Origin: an uncultured Alphaproteobacteria bacterium
Lineage (GTDB): Bacteria > Pseudomonadota > Alphaproteobacteria > UBA11222
Direction of reading: 5' to 3'
Length of the DNA stretch: 45,430 bases
NCBI GenBank assembly: GCA_937888955.1
Contig: CALAQW010000196.1
Location: forward strand, 1 to 45,430
In this document: positions 1-8,562 of the stretch, piece after piece
Layout of the letters: each line of letters begins with the position of its first letter
Numbering within the stretch: position 1 is the stretch's first letter
Program-made: the position numbers and the translations under genes
The notes under the pieces: model-generated
What the model saw: the letters and a program-made list of their open reading frames with translations, nothing else
What the model was told of the DNA's origin: nothing
The model's database searches: none

Positions 1-605
1 GCGCCGCGCTGGGTGTTATTCGGCTTGTTCTCGAAAATGGGCTGCGCTTGCCGCTTGCGCCGCTGTTTGGTGCGCAGGCTGAAGATCTGCTCGGCTTTTT
101 CGCCGACCGCCTCAAGGTGCATCTGCGTGGCGAAGGGGTGCGTCACGATCTGATCGACGCGGTATTCGCACTTGGCGATCAGGACGATCTTGTGCTGCTG
201 GTCGCGCGGGTTCGGGCGCTTGAGGCGTTCTTGCAATCCGATGACGGGGCGAATTTGCTTGCTGCCTATAAGCGGGCGGCCAACATCCTGCGGATCGAGG
301 AAAAGCGCGACGCTGCCTCCTATGACGGGCATGCGGATCCCGCGCTTTTCGCGCAGGATGAAGAGCGCACTTTGTTTGACCAGATCGCGGAAGCGGCGGC
401 CGAAGCGGATGCCGCCCTCGCGCGGGACGATTTCACCGCCGCCATGGGGGCGGTGGCGCGGCTCAGGATGCCGGTCGATGCGTTCTTTGATAAAGTGACT
501 GTCAATGCGGATCAGGCTGAGCGGCGGGCAAACCGGTTGCGGCTTTTGTCGCAGATACGGGGTGCCTTGGAAGCGGTGGCCGATTTCTCAAAAATCGAAG
601 GGTAA
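1..605 (+). CDS. glyS: Glycine--tRNA ligase beta subunit, C-terminal part (5' end outside window)
   Basis: The reading frame is open from base 3 with no start codon in view and stops at 605, so this is the 3' part of a longer gene; the track start at 48 is internal. The early residues read [18 protein letters not shown], followed by a helical C-terminal domain with DLIDAVFAL and an [10 protein letters not shown] segment typical of GlyS. The beta subunit of tetrameric bacterial GlyRS carries tRNA-binding regions and works with GlyQ, which should lie upstream. ppdK follows after 8 bases, an arrangement I associate with Rhodospirillaceae-like genomes. The family call is firm; only the C-terminal roughly 200 residues are visible. 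Confidence 0.95.
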   Translation, partial: AALGVIRLVLENGLRLPLAPLFGAQAEDLLGFFADRLKVHLRGEGVRHDLIDAVFALGDQDDLVLLVARVRALEAFLQSDDGANLLAAYKRAANILRIEEKRDAASYDGHADPALFAQDEERTLFDQIAEAAAEADAALARDDFTAAMGAVARLRMPVDAFFDKVTVNADQAERRANRLRLLSQIRGALEAVADFSKIEG

Positions 606-613
606 GAAAGCGT

Positions 614-3316
614 ATGTCCAGCAAGCATGCGGCAAATGCCGGCCATAAATGGGTTTATTTCTTTGGCGACGGCATGGCCGAGGGCGCGGCGGATATGCGC
701 GATCTGCTTGGCGGCAAGGGTGCAAACCTTGCGGAAATGAGCAATATCGGCCTGCCGGTACCGCCCGGCTTTACGGTCACGACCGAAGTATGCACCGCCT
801 TCTACGCAAATAACCGCAGCTACCCGGACGGGCTCGATGCGCAACTGGCGGCGGCGCTGGATCAGGTGGGGGCGATCACCGGACGTGTTTTCGGTGATCC
901 CGAACGCCCGTTGCTATTGTCGGTGCGGTCGGGTGCGCGGGTCTCGATGCCGGGCATGATGGACACGGTGCTCAATCTCGGACTGAATGATGCAACCGCC
1001 CAGGCGCTTGTCAAGGAAACAGGCGATGCCCGCTTCGTGTATGACAGCTATCGCCGCTTCATCCAGATGTATTCGGCGGTCGTGCTCGATGTTGCGCATC
1101 ACCTGTTCGAGGATGCGCTTGACGATCACAAGCTTGGTCTCGGGATTACCCAGGACACGGATATGAAGGCCGAGGATTGGCGCGATCTCGTCGCAACCTA
1201 CAAGCAGATCGTGCAAGACGAGCTGGGCGAGGCATTTCCCGAAGACGCGAAACAGCAGCTGTGGGGCGGCATTGGCGCGGTATTCGGATCGTGGCAGTCG
1301 GCACGGGCGAAAACCTATCGCCGTATCCATAATATCTCCGACGATTGGGGCACCGCGGTCAATGTGCAGGCAATGGTGTTCGGCAATATGGGGAATGACA
1401 GCGCCACGGGCGTGGCCTTCACCCGGAATCCCGCAACCGGCGAAAAATCCTTCTACGGAGAGTTTCTTGTCAATGCGCAGGGTGAGGATGTGGTGGCCGG
1501 TATCCGCACGCCGCAGCATCTGACCCGCGCGGCACGTGAACAGGCGGGCGAAAGCGATCTGTCGCTTGAAGAGCGCATGCCCGAGGCATTTGCCGAGCTG
1601 ACCGAGGCCTATCGCAAGCTCGAAGCCCATTACCGGGATATGCAGGATATCGAATTCACAATCGAGCGCGGCAAGCTCTGGATGCTTCAGACCCGCTCGG
1701 GCAAGCGCACCACTCAGGCTGCGCTGAAGATTGCGGTCGATATGGTCGCGGAGGGGCTGATCGACCGGGCCGAAGCGGTCGGGCGGATCGATCCCGCATC
1801 GCTTGACCAATTACTGCATCCAAGTCTTGATCCGGACGCGCCGCGTGAGGTGCTGACACGTGGCTTGCCCGCCTCCCCCGGCGCGGGCACGGGCGAGGTG
1901 GCGCTGACGCCGGAGAAAGCCGAGGAGATGGCTGCCGCCGGAAAATCAGTCATCCTTGTGCGGACTGAAACGAGCCCGGAAGATATTCATGGCATGCATG
2001 TCTCCGCCGGCATTCTGACGAGCCGTGGCGGCATGACCAGCCATGCGGCGGTCGTGGCGCGCGGCATGGGCAAGCCATGCGTATCGGGCGCGGGCGCAAT
2101 CCGCGTCAATGCGGCCGAAGGCGGTTTCGAGGTCGCCGGCCGCAAGATCGCCGAGGGCGATGTGATCACCATCGACGGATCGACGGGGGAGGTGATTCTC
2201 GGCGCCGTACCGATGATCCAGCCTGAACTCAGTGGCGACTTCGCGGCCTTGATGGGGTGGGCGGATGAAATTCGCCGCCTGAAGGTGCGCACAAATGCCG
2301 AAACGCCCGAAGATGCGCGCACCGCGCGGCAATTCGGGGCGGAAGGCATCGGTCTGTGCCGGACCGAGCATATGTTCTTTGAGGGCAACCGCGTCGTTGC
2401 GATGCGGGAGATGATCCTGGCAGAGGATGAGGCGGGGCGTCGCGCCGCGCTTGCCAAGATCCTGCCGATGCAGCGCGATGATTTCGTGCAGCTTTTCACG
2501 ATCATGGCGGGGTTGCCGGTCACTGTGCGGTTGCTTGATCCGCCGCTGCACGAATTCCTGCCGCATAAGGATTCCGAATTTGCGGAAGTTGCCGCGGCGA
2601 TTGGCTGCGATGTGGCGGAACTGCGCGCCCGGGCCTCGGATCTTGCCGAGGCCAATCCGATGCTTGGCCATCGCGGGGCGCGGCTTGGCATCAGCTATCC
2701 CGAGATTTATGAGATGCAGGCGCGGGCGATTTTCGAGGCCGCACTGACCGCGGGCGCGCAGACCGGTGCGCCGGTGACGCCTGAAATCATGGTGCCGTTG
2801 ATCGCAACGCGCAAGGAGCTGGAAATCCTGAAAGCGCGGATCGATGCGGTGGCGGCGGAAGTCGGCAAGGAAAAATCCGCAAGCCTTTCCTATCATGTGG
2901 GCACGATGATCGAGTTGCCGCGTGCCGCCCTGCGCGCCGGTGAGATCGCCGAGCAAGCGGAATTCTTCAGCTTTGGCACCAATGACCTGACGCAGACGAC
3001 CTATGGCATCAGCCGCGACGATTCAGCGTCCTTCCTGAACGATTATCTGCGCGCGGGTATCTTTACCCAGGATCCGTTCGTCAGCCTCGATCAGGAAGGG
3101 GTGGGGGAGCTTGTCGCCCTGGCCGCCGAACGCGGCCGCGCCACCCGCCCTGACATCAAGCTCGGCATTTGCGGCGAACATGGCGGCGATCCCGATTCGG
3201 TGCGTTTCTGCAATGCGATCGGGCTCGATTATGTCTCATGTTCCCCTTACCGGGTGCCGATTGCCCGGCTTGCCGCGGCGCAGGCGGCGATGGCGGCGCG
3301 CGAGCGCGACGTCTGA
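614..3316 (+). CDS. ppdK: Pyruvate, phosphate dikinase
   Basis: The 900-residue protein is full length for PPDK, which interconverts pyruvate + ATP + Pi with PEP + AMP + PPi. The N-terminal ATP-grasp domain is recognisable from GGKGANLAEMSNIGLPVPPG. The swivelling phosphohistidine domain has GGMTSHAAVVARGMGKPCV with the catalytic His in TSHAA. The C-terminal PEP-binding barrel has GLCRTEHMFF, FSFGTNDLTQ and the catalytic-Cys region GICGEHGGDP. It is a cytosolic enzyme of gluconeogenesis or PEP balance. The start is ATG at 614, 8 bases after glyS; no strong Shine-Dalgarno is visible, so coupling to glyS is plausible. meaB follows 15 bases downstream. Confidence 0.98.
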   Translation: MSSKHAANAGHKWVYFFGDGMAEGAADMRDLLGGKGANLAEMSNIGLPVPPGFTVTTEVCTAFYANNRSYPDGLDAQLAAALDQVGAITGRVFGDPERPLLLSVRSGARVSMPGMMDTVLNLGLNDATAQALVKETGDARFVYDSYRRFIQMYSAVVLDVAHHLFEDALDDHKLGLGITQDTDMKAEDWRDLVATYKQIVQDELGEAFPEDAKQQLWGGIGAVFGSWQSARAKTYRRIHNISDDWGTAVNVQAMVFGNMGNDSATGVAFTRNPATGEKSFYGEFLVNAQGEDVVAGIRTPQHLTRAAREQAGESDLSLEERMPEAFAELTEAYRKLEAHYRDMQDIEFTIERGKLWMLQTRSGKRTTQAALKIAVDMVAEGLIDRAEAVGRIDPASLDQLLHPSLDPDAPREVLTRGLPASPGAGTGEVALTPEKAEEMAAAGKSVILVRTETSPEDIHGMHVSAGILTSRGGMTSHAAVVARGMGKPCVSGAGAIRVNAAEGGFEVAGRKIAEGDVITIDGSTGEVILGAVPMIQPELSGDFAALMGWADEIRRLKVRTNAETPEDARTARQFGAEGIGLCRTEHMFFEGNRVVAMREMILAEDEAGRRAALAKILPMQRDDFVQLFTIMAGLPVTVRLLDPPLHEFLPHKDSEFAEVAAAIGCDVAELRARASDLAEANPMLGHRGARLGISYPEIYEMQARAIFEAALTAGAQTGAPVTPEIMVPLIATRKELEILKARIDAVAAEVGKEKSASLSYHVGTMIELPRAALRAGEIAEQAEFFSFGTNDLTQTTYGISRDDSASFLNDYLRAGIFTQDPFVSLDQEGVGELVALAAERGRATRPDIKLGICGEHGGDPDSVRFCNAIGLDYVSCSPYRVPIARLAAAQAAMAARERDV

Positions 3317-3331
3317 TCCGGGCGCGCGCGG

Positions 3332-4273
3332 GTGGCGGAAATTCCGACATTCGAGGAATTGCAGACAGGCGGCAAGCCGGTCATGGCCCGTGCGCTGGCC
3401 GCTGCCGAGCGTTTCGCTGACCGGCCCGCGCTTGTCGGGCTGCTTGATGCATGCTGGGCGGGTGCGCGCGCGCATGTTGTGGGGCTGACCGGTCCGCCCG
3501 GCGTCGGTAAATCGACGCTCATCAACAGCCTGATCGGTGCCTGGCGCGCGGCCGGGCGTACTGTTGGCGTGATCGCCGTTGACCCGACATCGCGGCGCAC
3601 CGGCGGCGCGCTTCTTGGCGACCGCACAAGGCTTGCGACCGATCCCGAGGATCACGGTATTTTCGTGCGTTCCATGGCGGCACGCGATCGGCTTGGCGGG
3701 CTGGGGGGGGTGACGATGCCCGCCATGGTGTTGATGCGTGCGGTCTATGACATCGTGCTTGTCGAAACCGTCGGGATTGGCCAGTCCGAAACCGATATTG
3801 CCGATCTTGCCGATACAGTGATCTTCTGCATCCAGCCGGGTTCCGGCGACAGTTTGCAATATATGAAGGCCGGCATCATGGAGGTGCCGCATATCGCGGT
3901 TGTGACAAAAGCCGATATGGGTGCGGCCGCCCGCCGCGCCAAGGCCGATGTGGAAGGCGCAATGGGGCTTAGCGATTTGGGGGGTGACGGCTGGATGCCG
4001 CAGGTGCTGACCCTGTCGGCCGCCCGGTCGGAAGGCATCGACGCGTTGGTGGCAGAGATCGACCGGCATCGCGATTGGCTTGAGCGCTCTGGCGAAGGGG
4101 CGCGGACCCGTCTTGCTCAGGCGCGGCATTGGCTGCACGAACTGGTGCGGGAGGAATTCGGCCGTCATGGTCTTGCTCAAGCCCGCGATCAGTTGACAGG
4201 GCAATCGGGGAACACGCCCTTTGCCGCCGCCCGCGCCATCAGTCAGACCCTGCGGCAGCGCCCGTCTGCCTAA
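3332..4273 (+). CDS. meaB: MeaB/ArgK-family G3E GTPase (methylmalonyl-CoA mutase chaperone type)
   Basis: The 313-residue P-loop GTPase has a Walker A at about residues 54-61 (GPPGVGKST), the AVDPTS motif near residue 82, a switch/Walker-B-like ETVGIGQSE and a TKAD guanine-specificity motif. These are the hallmarks of MeaB/ArgK, which gates cobalamin loading and protects B12-dependent acyl-CoA mutases. The start is GTG at 3332, 15 bases after ppdK, so it probably belongs to the same transcript. No mutase gene is in the window, so the client protein is encoded elsewhere. The exact client (methylmalonyl-, ethylmalonyl- or isobutyryl-CoA mutase) cannot be decided here. Confidence 0.93.
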   Translation: MAEIPTFEELQTGGKPVMARALAAAERFADRPALVGLLDACWAGARAHVVGLTGPPGVGKSTLINSLIGAWRAAGRTVGVIAVDPTSRRTGGALLGDRTRLATDPEDHGIFVRSMAARDRLGGLGGVTMPAMVLMRAVYDIVLVETVGIGQSETDIADLADTVIFCIQPGSGDSLQYMKAGIMEVPHIAVVTKADMGAAARRAKADVEGAMGLSDLGGDGWMPQVLTLSAARSEGIDALVAEIDRHRDWLERSGEGARTRLAQARHWLHELVREEFGRHGLAQARDQLTGQSGNTPFAAARAISQTLRQRPSA

Positions 4274-4281
4274 AAGACGGG
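4261..4281 (+). terminator. Possible weak terminator hairpin overlapping the meaB stop codon
   Basis: CCCGTCT and AGACGGG form a perfect 7-bp stem around a 7-base loop that contains the meaB stop. Only a short T-run follows (ATTTGCCC), so it is not a strong intrinsic terminator. It could still insulate the ppdK-meaB unit from the riboswitch operon. Confidence 0.35.
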
Positions 4282-4365
4282 CATTTGCCCTGAAATCCGG
4301 CATGGATGTGCCAATTCAAACGCGACTTAACCCGAAATTCACAATAATTGAATTCCGCATCCGGT

Positions 4366-4382
4366 TTGGCACGGGGCTTGCG
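4366..4382 (+). promoter_or_regulatory. Sigma-54 (RpoN) -24/-12 promoter of the guanidine operon
   Basis: The sequence TTGGCACGgggcTTGCG matches the sigma-54 consensus YTGGCACG-N4-TTGC at every conserved base, with GG at -24 and GC at -12 and the required 4-base spacer. The expected transcription start, about 12 bases beyond the GC, falls near 4393. That is right where the guanidine-I aptamer begins, so promoter and riboswitch positions support each other. Sigma-54 promoters need an enhancer-binding activator; NtrC would fit a nitrogen-acquisition operon. I see only an imperfect NtrC-like dyad (GCAC-N6-GTGC, about 4135-4148) inside meaB, which I do not call. Confidence 0.85.
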
Positions 4383-4394
4383 TTATGTTGGTTG

Positions 4395-4512
4395 CGTCTA
4401 GGGTTCCGGTATCGGTTCGGGCGACAGTGCCCGGTCTGATATGACTGGTCCGAGGGATGCAATCCGGCATCTGTATATGCCGGACACACGGCGGGATAAA
4501 AGCCCGGGAGGT
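4395..4512 (+). ncRNA. Guanidine-I riboswitch (ykkC class 1)
   Basis: The diagnostic blocks of the ykkC aptamer occur in order: CTAGGGTTCCG (from 4398), CTGGTCCGAGGGATGC (4445-4460), ACACGG (4485-4490, overlapping the next block) and GGGATAAAAGCCCGGGAG (4493-4510). The variable helices pair well: CGGGC/GCCCG at 4418-4433 and TCCGGCAT/ATGCCGGA at 4463-4484. This class binds free guanidinium and turns on guanidine export or degradation genes. Between aptamer and start codon, CCTGC (4580-4584) can pair with GCAGG of the Shine-Dalgarno (4613-4617), with an inner CGCC/GGCG stem. I see no U-rich terminator, so control of translation is more likely than attenuation (inference). Confidence 0.94.
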
Positions 4513-4628
4513 CTCGTGCGGCGGTCGTTTCGGCCGATGTGCGGTGAGACTCCACACCTTCTCGCCGCCCCGCCCCGGACCTGCCTTTGCTGCCCGCCAA
4601 GCGGCGAAACAAGCAGGGAGCCCGGAAC

Positions 4629-5693
4629 ATGCTGAAATCCATCCGCAAACAATTCATGCTGGCCGTCACGGCAGTGACGCTTGCCTTAGTTCCCTTATCC
4701 GCGCAGGCGGAAGCAAAAGACAGTTTCAAGGTCTGCTGGTCGATCTATGTCGGCTGGATGCCCTGGGGCTATATTCAGGACAGCGGCATCATGAAAAAGT
4801 GGGCCGATAAATATGATATCGATGTCGAGATCGTTCAGATCAACGACTATATCGAATCGATTAATCAGTATACAGCCGGTGCGTTCGATGGTTGCACCAT
4901 GACCAATATGGATGCGTTGACGATCCCGTCGGTCGGCGGGGTCGATACGACCGCGCTGATCGTCGGTGATTTCTCGAACGGTAATGACGGGATCGTGCTC
5001 AAGCAGGGCGATGCGGTTGCTGACCTCAAGGGGCGTGAGGTCAATCTCGTCGAATTGTCGGTATCCCACTATCTGCTTGCGCGTGCGCTGGAAAGTGTGG
5101 GATTGGCCGAGCGCGACCTGACGGTTGTCAATACATCGGATGCCGATATCGTCGCAGCCTTTGCAAGCCGTACCGATGAGGCAGCAGTCGTTACCTGGAA
5201 CCCGCAATTGTCCGAGGTCGCGGCACTTCCGGGCGCGGCGAAGATCTTCGATTCCGCTGATATCCCCGGTGAGATCATCGATCTGATGGTCGTGAACACC
5301 GAAACGCTGGCCGATAACCCCAAGCTGGGCAAGGCGCTGGTCGGCGCATGGTACGAGATGATGGGCCTGATGCATGAGGATGCCGACATCCGCGCCAAAC
5401 TGGGCAAGGCGGCGGGCACAGACCTTGCGGGCTATGATGCGCAGCTTGCGACGACGCGGATGTTCTATGCGCCGGCGGAAGCGGTCAGCTTCACCGAAAG
5501 CGCTGATCTTGTTGCGACCATGGACGCGGTGCGCAAATTCTCCGATGCCCATGGGCTGCTTGGTGAAAGCGGCCAGTCCGTCGATGCGGTCGGCATCGCT
5601 TTCTCCGGCGGCAAAACGCTTGGCGATACGGCAAATATCCGCTTGCGCTTTGATCCGGCCTTTATGGCGCAGGCTGCGTCCGGCGGGCTTTAG
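4629..5693 (+). CDS. ABC transporter substrate-binding protein, probable guanidine (formerly 'urea carboxylase-associated') uptake
   Basis: This is a 354-residue periplasmic binding protein of the nitrate/sulfonate/taurine (NMT1-like) superfamily. I chose ATG 4629, which follows GGGAG by about 8 bases, over the upstream track start. The N-terminus is a clear Sec signal (basic LKSIRKQ, hydrophobic LAVTAVTLALV, cleavage near AQAEA). The mature start, FKVCWSIYVGWMPWGYIQD, and the INQYTAGAFDGCTMTNMDAL segment resemble proteins annotated as putative urea ABC binding components. Its position straight after a guanidine-I riboswitch and before a guanidinase makes guanidinium the likely ligand. That is inference; urea or another guanidino compound remains possible. 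Confidence 0.88.
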   Translation: MLKSIRKQFMLAVTAVTLALVPLSAQAEAKDSFKVCWSIYVGWMPWGYIQDSGIMKKWADKYDIDVEIVQINDYIESINQYTAGAFDGCTMTNMDALTIPSVGGVDTTALIVGDFSNGNDGIVLKQGDAVADLKGREVNLVELSVSHYLLARALESVGLAERDLTVVNTSDADIVAAFASRTDEAAVVTWNPQLSEVAALPGAAKIFDSADIPGEIIDLMVVNTETLADNPKLGKALVGAWYEMMGLMHEDADIRAKLGKAAGTDLAGYDAQLATTRMFYAPAEAVSFTESADLVATMDAVRKFSDAHGLLGESGQSVDAVGIAFSGGKTLGDTANIRLRFDPAFMAQAASGGL

Positions 5694-5738
5694 CGCCTGG
5701 GCGCGCGCGGGCGGTTGCGTCGGTCGGAGGCGGGGACA

Positions 5739-6563
5739 ATGCGGCGTATCATCAACTGGCAACCGTCGCGGGCAGGGGCAATTCTGCTCGGGGCGGCACC
5801 GTTCATTCTGCTGATCGTCCTGTATCTGATCTTTTCGGATTTGCGACTTGCCGCCAATCCGAACGACAAGCTGCTGCCCTCGCCTGCGCGGATCTGGGAC
5901 ACGGTCCTGCGGCTTGCGCTGGAAGAAGATCGTCGCAGCGGTACAGTCCTTCTGTGGCGTGATACCGGGGCCAGCCTGCTGCGCCTTTTTATCGGGCTGG
6001 GCGTTGCGACACTGGTGGGGCTTTGTGTCGGTATAGCAACGGGCCTCATCCCCTATGTGCGGCGCACGCTCGGACCGCTTATTGCCATCGTGTCGATGGT
6101 GCCCCCGATGGCTGTATTGCCGATCCTGTTCATCATTCTGGGACTTGGAGAGGTTGCCAAGATTGTCCTCATCGTTATCGGTGTCGCGCCCTTTCTGATG
6201 CGCGATCTGGCCATCCGTGTCGCCGAGCTGCCGCGCGAGCAGCTTGTCAAGGCGCAGACGCTTGCGGCCTCGAGCTGGCAGATCGTGTTGCGGGTGGTGC
6301 TGCCGCAGATCATGCCGCGCCTGATCGACGGGGTCAGGCTGTCGCTCGGGCCCGCATGGCTGTTCCTGATCGCGGCAGAAGCGATTGCGGCGACCGAAGG
6401 GCTTGGCTACCGGATCTTTCTTGTGCGGCGCTATCTGGCGATGGATGTGATCCTGCCCTATGTCGTCTGGATCACATTGCTTGCCTTTGCGATGGATTTT
6501 CTTCTGCGTCTGGCGAAGCGCGTGTTTTTCCCCTGGGCGGTCATTGGGGGCGACAAGATATGA
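5739..6563 (+). CDS. ABC transporter permease, probable guanidine uptake
   Basis: The 274-residue integral membrane protein of the BPD-transport (SsuC/TauC/NrtB-like) family has about six hydrophobic segments. It carries the EAA-loop ELPREQLVKAQTLAASSWQ followed by VVLPQIMPRLIDG, which contacts the ATPase. I chose ATG 5739, preceded by GGAGG at a spacing of 8, over the TTG at 5715 in the track. It follows the binding-protein gene by 45 bases and overlaps the ATPase gene by an ATGA at 6560-6563, which implies translational coupling. Its role is to move the substrate through the inner membrane as the partner of the two flanking genes. Confidence 0.92.
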   Translation: MRRIINWQPSRAGAILLGAAPFILLIVLYLIFSDLRLAANPNDKLLPSPARIWDTVLRLALEEDRRSGTVLLWRDTGASLLRLFIGLGVATLVGLCVGIATGLIPYVRRTLGPLIAIVSMVPPMAVLPILFIILGLGEVAKIVLIVIGVAPFLMRDLAIRVAELPREQLVKAQTLAASSWQIVLRVVLPQIMPRLIDGVRLSLGPAWLFLIAAEAIAATEGLGYRIFLVRRYLAMDVILPYVVWITLLAFAMDFLLRLAKRVFFPWAVIGGDKI

Positions 6564-7342
6564 GCGCGGTGACCATTCGCGACGTCGCGAAGCTGTATGA
6601 CAATGTGCCGGTGCTGCGCGATATCAATGTCACGGTAGATACCGGGGAATTCTGTACTGTAGTCGGGGCGTCGGGCTGCGGGAAAAGCACCTTTTTGCGG
6701 ATGCTGTTGAGTGAGGAGCAACCGAGCAGCGGCGTCATTCTGATTGATGGTAAGCCGATTGCCCCCGAACCGGGGCCTGACCGCGGTGTTGTCTATCAGC
6801 GTTATTCCGTCTTCCCGCATCTGAGTGTGCTTGACAATGTCATGCTCGGCCCGAGTTTTTCCCGTGCACCTTTCATGGCGCGGCTGTTCGGCGCTGCCGC
6901 GCGCGCCCTGCGCGAGGAGGCGATGCATTATCTCGACGCGGTCGGGCTTGCGGATGCGCGCGATCAATATCCGGCAGCCTTGTCGGGCGGTATGCAGCAA
7001 CGGCTTGCCATTGCCCAGACGCTCATCATGCAGCCTAAATTGCTGCTGCTTGACGAGCCGTTTGGTGCGCTCGACCCGGGAACGCGCAAGGACATGCATG
7101 ACTTGTTGCGCACATTGTGGCGTGACAGCGGCATGACCGTCTTCATGGTTACCCATGATCTGCAGGAAGGTTTTTCGCTCGGTACAAGGGTGCTTGTCTT
7201 TGACAAGCCGCCAATGAGCGCTTCGGGGGCCAGCCGGGGTGCGACCATCACTTACGACCTTCAACTCAAACGCAGGCCAAGCGCGGATGCGATCTGGGGG
7301 CCTGCCCACTTCAAGGAGATACAGGAAAATGCACAGGGTTAA
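6560..7342 (+). CDS. ABC transporter ATP-binding protein, probable guanidine uptake
   Basis: The 260-residue NrtD/SsuB/TauB-type ATPase begins MSAVTIRDVAKLYDNVPVLRD. The track ORF starts far upstream (6023) in the shadow of the permease; the real start is the ATG that overlaps the permease stop. Walker A is GASGCGKST, the Q-loop region is VVYQRYSVFPHLSV, the signature is LSGGMQQR, Walker B is LLLLDEPFGALD, and the switch His is in MVTHDLQEG. It energises import through the 5739 permease. Its 3' end overlaps the guanidinase start by 14 bases. Confidence 0.94.
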   Translation: MSAVTIRDVAKLYDNVPVLRDINVTVDTGEFCTVVGASGCGKSTFLRMLLSEEQPSSGVILIDGKPIAPEPGPDRGVVYQRYSVFPHLSVLDNVMLGPSFSRAPFMARLFGAAARALREEAMHYLDAVGLADARDQYPAALSGGMQQRLAIAQTLIMQPKLLLLDEPFGALDPGTRKDMHDLLRTLWRDSGMTVFMVTHDLQEGFSLGTRVLVFDKPPMSASGASRGATITYDLQLKRRPSADAIWGPAHFKEIQENAQG

Positions 7343-8561
7343 CCGCGTTGCTCACCAGCATCACGTCGGGGCTCACCGGCATGGCTTCGGGGCAGGGGCG
7401 CTTGTTCCCGGGGAGCGGCGCGCCCACCATCCCGATTTCGACAAGATGCAGGCGCGCGGCTGGAAGGCCGCGCTGGCGGAGGCGGATATCGGTGACAGCA
7501 AGTGGAAGGCGGAACAGGCGCGTGCGCTGGAACTTGGGCTGGATGCTGCCGACAGCATACAGGACCGCACGATTTCGACTTTCGCGCGGGGGGAGTTGCC
7601 GCATTTTGCCGGGATCAATACCTTCCTCAAAGCGCCCTATGCGGAGGATGTCCGCGCGGTCGGCAATTACGATGCGGCGGTGATCGGCGTTCCGTTCGAC
7701 GGGGGGACGACCTATCGACCGGGTACCCGTTTCGGGCCGCAGGGAATGCGCAAGATTTCTGCGCTCTATACGCCGTATAATTACGAGCTGGGCGTCGATC
7801 TGCGCGAACAGATGAGCCTGTGCGATGCCGGGGATGTCTTCACCATTCCCGCCAATATCGAAAAGACGTTCGATCAGATCAGCCGTGCCGTGTCACATAT
7901 CTTTTCCTCAGGCGCATTGCCGATCATCATGGGGGGCGATCATTCGATCGGCTTTGCCACGGTGCGCGGCATCGCGCAATGCACCAGCAAAAAGATCGGT
8001 ATCATCCACTTCGATCGCCACGCCGATATCCAGGAACGCGACCTTGACGAGCGTATGCATACGACACCCTGGTTCCATGCAACCAACATGCCCAATGTGC
8101 CAGCGACCAATCTGGTGCAGATCGGGATTGGCGGCTGGCAGGTCCCGCGCGAGGCGGTCAGCGAAATCCGCAACCGTAATACCAATATCCTGACCATCCG
8201 CGATGTCGAGGAGCTTGGCATCGACAAAACGGCCGAGATCGCGCTTGAGCTTGCCTGGAAGGATGCGGATGCGGTTTATCTGAGCTTTGATATCGATTGT
8301 GTGGATTGTGGTTTTGTCCCCGGTACCGGCTGGCCTGAACCGGGTGGTTTTCTGCCGCGCGAGGCGCTGTCGCTTGTCGGCAAGGTCGCGGCGGAGGGGA
8401 TTTGCGGGCTTGAGGTTGTGGAGGTATCGCCACCTTATGATCAGTCCGAAATCACCGCACTTTTCGGAACGCGGGTGATTGTCGATGTGCTCGGTTCCCT
8501 GGTGGCGCATGGCAAGCTTGGTGCCCATAAGCCGATGATCGACAAGCCGGTGAGCTTTTGA
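7329..8561 (+). CDS. gdmH: Guanidine hydrolase (guanidinase), arginase/agmatinase superfamily, GdmH type
   Basis: This 410-residue ureohydrolase is expected to split guanidinium to urea and ammonium. I chose ATG 7329 (AAGGAG about 10 bases upstream) over the GTG at 7239, which lies deep in the ATPase gene. All binuclear-metal ligands are present: GGDHS, the DxHxD in HFDRHADIQE, and the DxD in SFDIDCVD, then GFVPGTGWPEPGG. The Arg in FDRHAD and the RTISTFARGELPHFAGINTFLKAPY segment before the catalytic domain recall the cyanobacterial Ni-dependent guanidinase rather than ordinary agmatinase (family knowledge from memory). The extreme N-terminus is His-rich (HQHHVGAHRHG), possibly metal-binding. 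Riboswitch control supports the substrate assignment. No GhaA/GhaB-like nickel chaperone is in the window. Confidence 0.87.
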   Translation: MHRVNRVAHQHHVGAHRHGFGAGALVPGERRAHHPDFDKMQARGWKAALAEADIGDSKWKAEQARALELGLDAADSIQDRTISTFARGELPHFAGINTFLKAPYAEDVRAVGNYDAAVIGVPFDGGTTYRPGTRFGPQGMRKISALYTPYNYELGVDLREQMSLCDAGDVFTIPANIEKTFDQISRAVSHIFSSGALPIIMGGDHSIGFATVRGIAQCTSKKIGIIHFDRHADIQERDLDERMHTTPWFHATNMPNVPATNLVQIGIGGWQVPREAVSEIRNRNTNILTIRDVEELGIDKTAEIALELAWKDADAVYLSFDIDCVDCGFVPGTGWPEPGGFLPREALSLVGKVAAEGICGLEVVEVSPPYDQSEITALFGTRVIVDVLGSLVAHGKLGAHKPMIDKPVSF

Positions 8562-8562
8562 G

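Noticed and set aside
1946-2956. 336-aa minus-strand ORF opposite ppdK
   Set aside because: Lies wholly antisense to a well-supported gene, has Arg/His-rich composition typical of a shadow frame in G+C-rich DNA, and shows no family motif.
4134-4149. NtrC-like dyad TGCAC...GGTGC upstream of the sigma-54 promoter
   Set aside because: Spacing between half-sites is one base short of the usual pattern and it is coding sequence of meaB; too weak to call.
4695-5762. 355-aa minus-strand ORF opposite the ABC binding protein
   Set aside because: Shadow of the plus-strand gene, which has a signal peptide, Shine-Dalgarno and family match.
6023-6559. N-terminal extension of the ABC ATPase track ORF
   Set aside because: Lies inside the permease gene in another frame; the ATPase starts at the ATGA junction at 6560.
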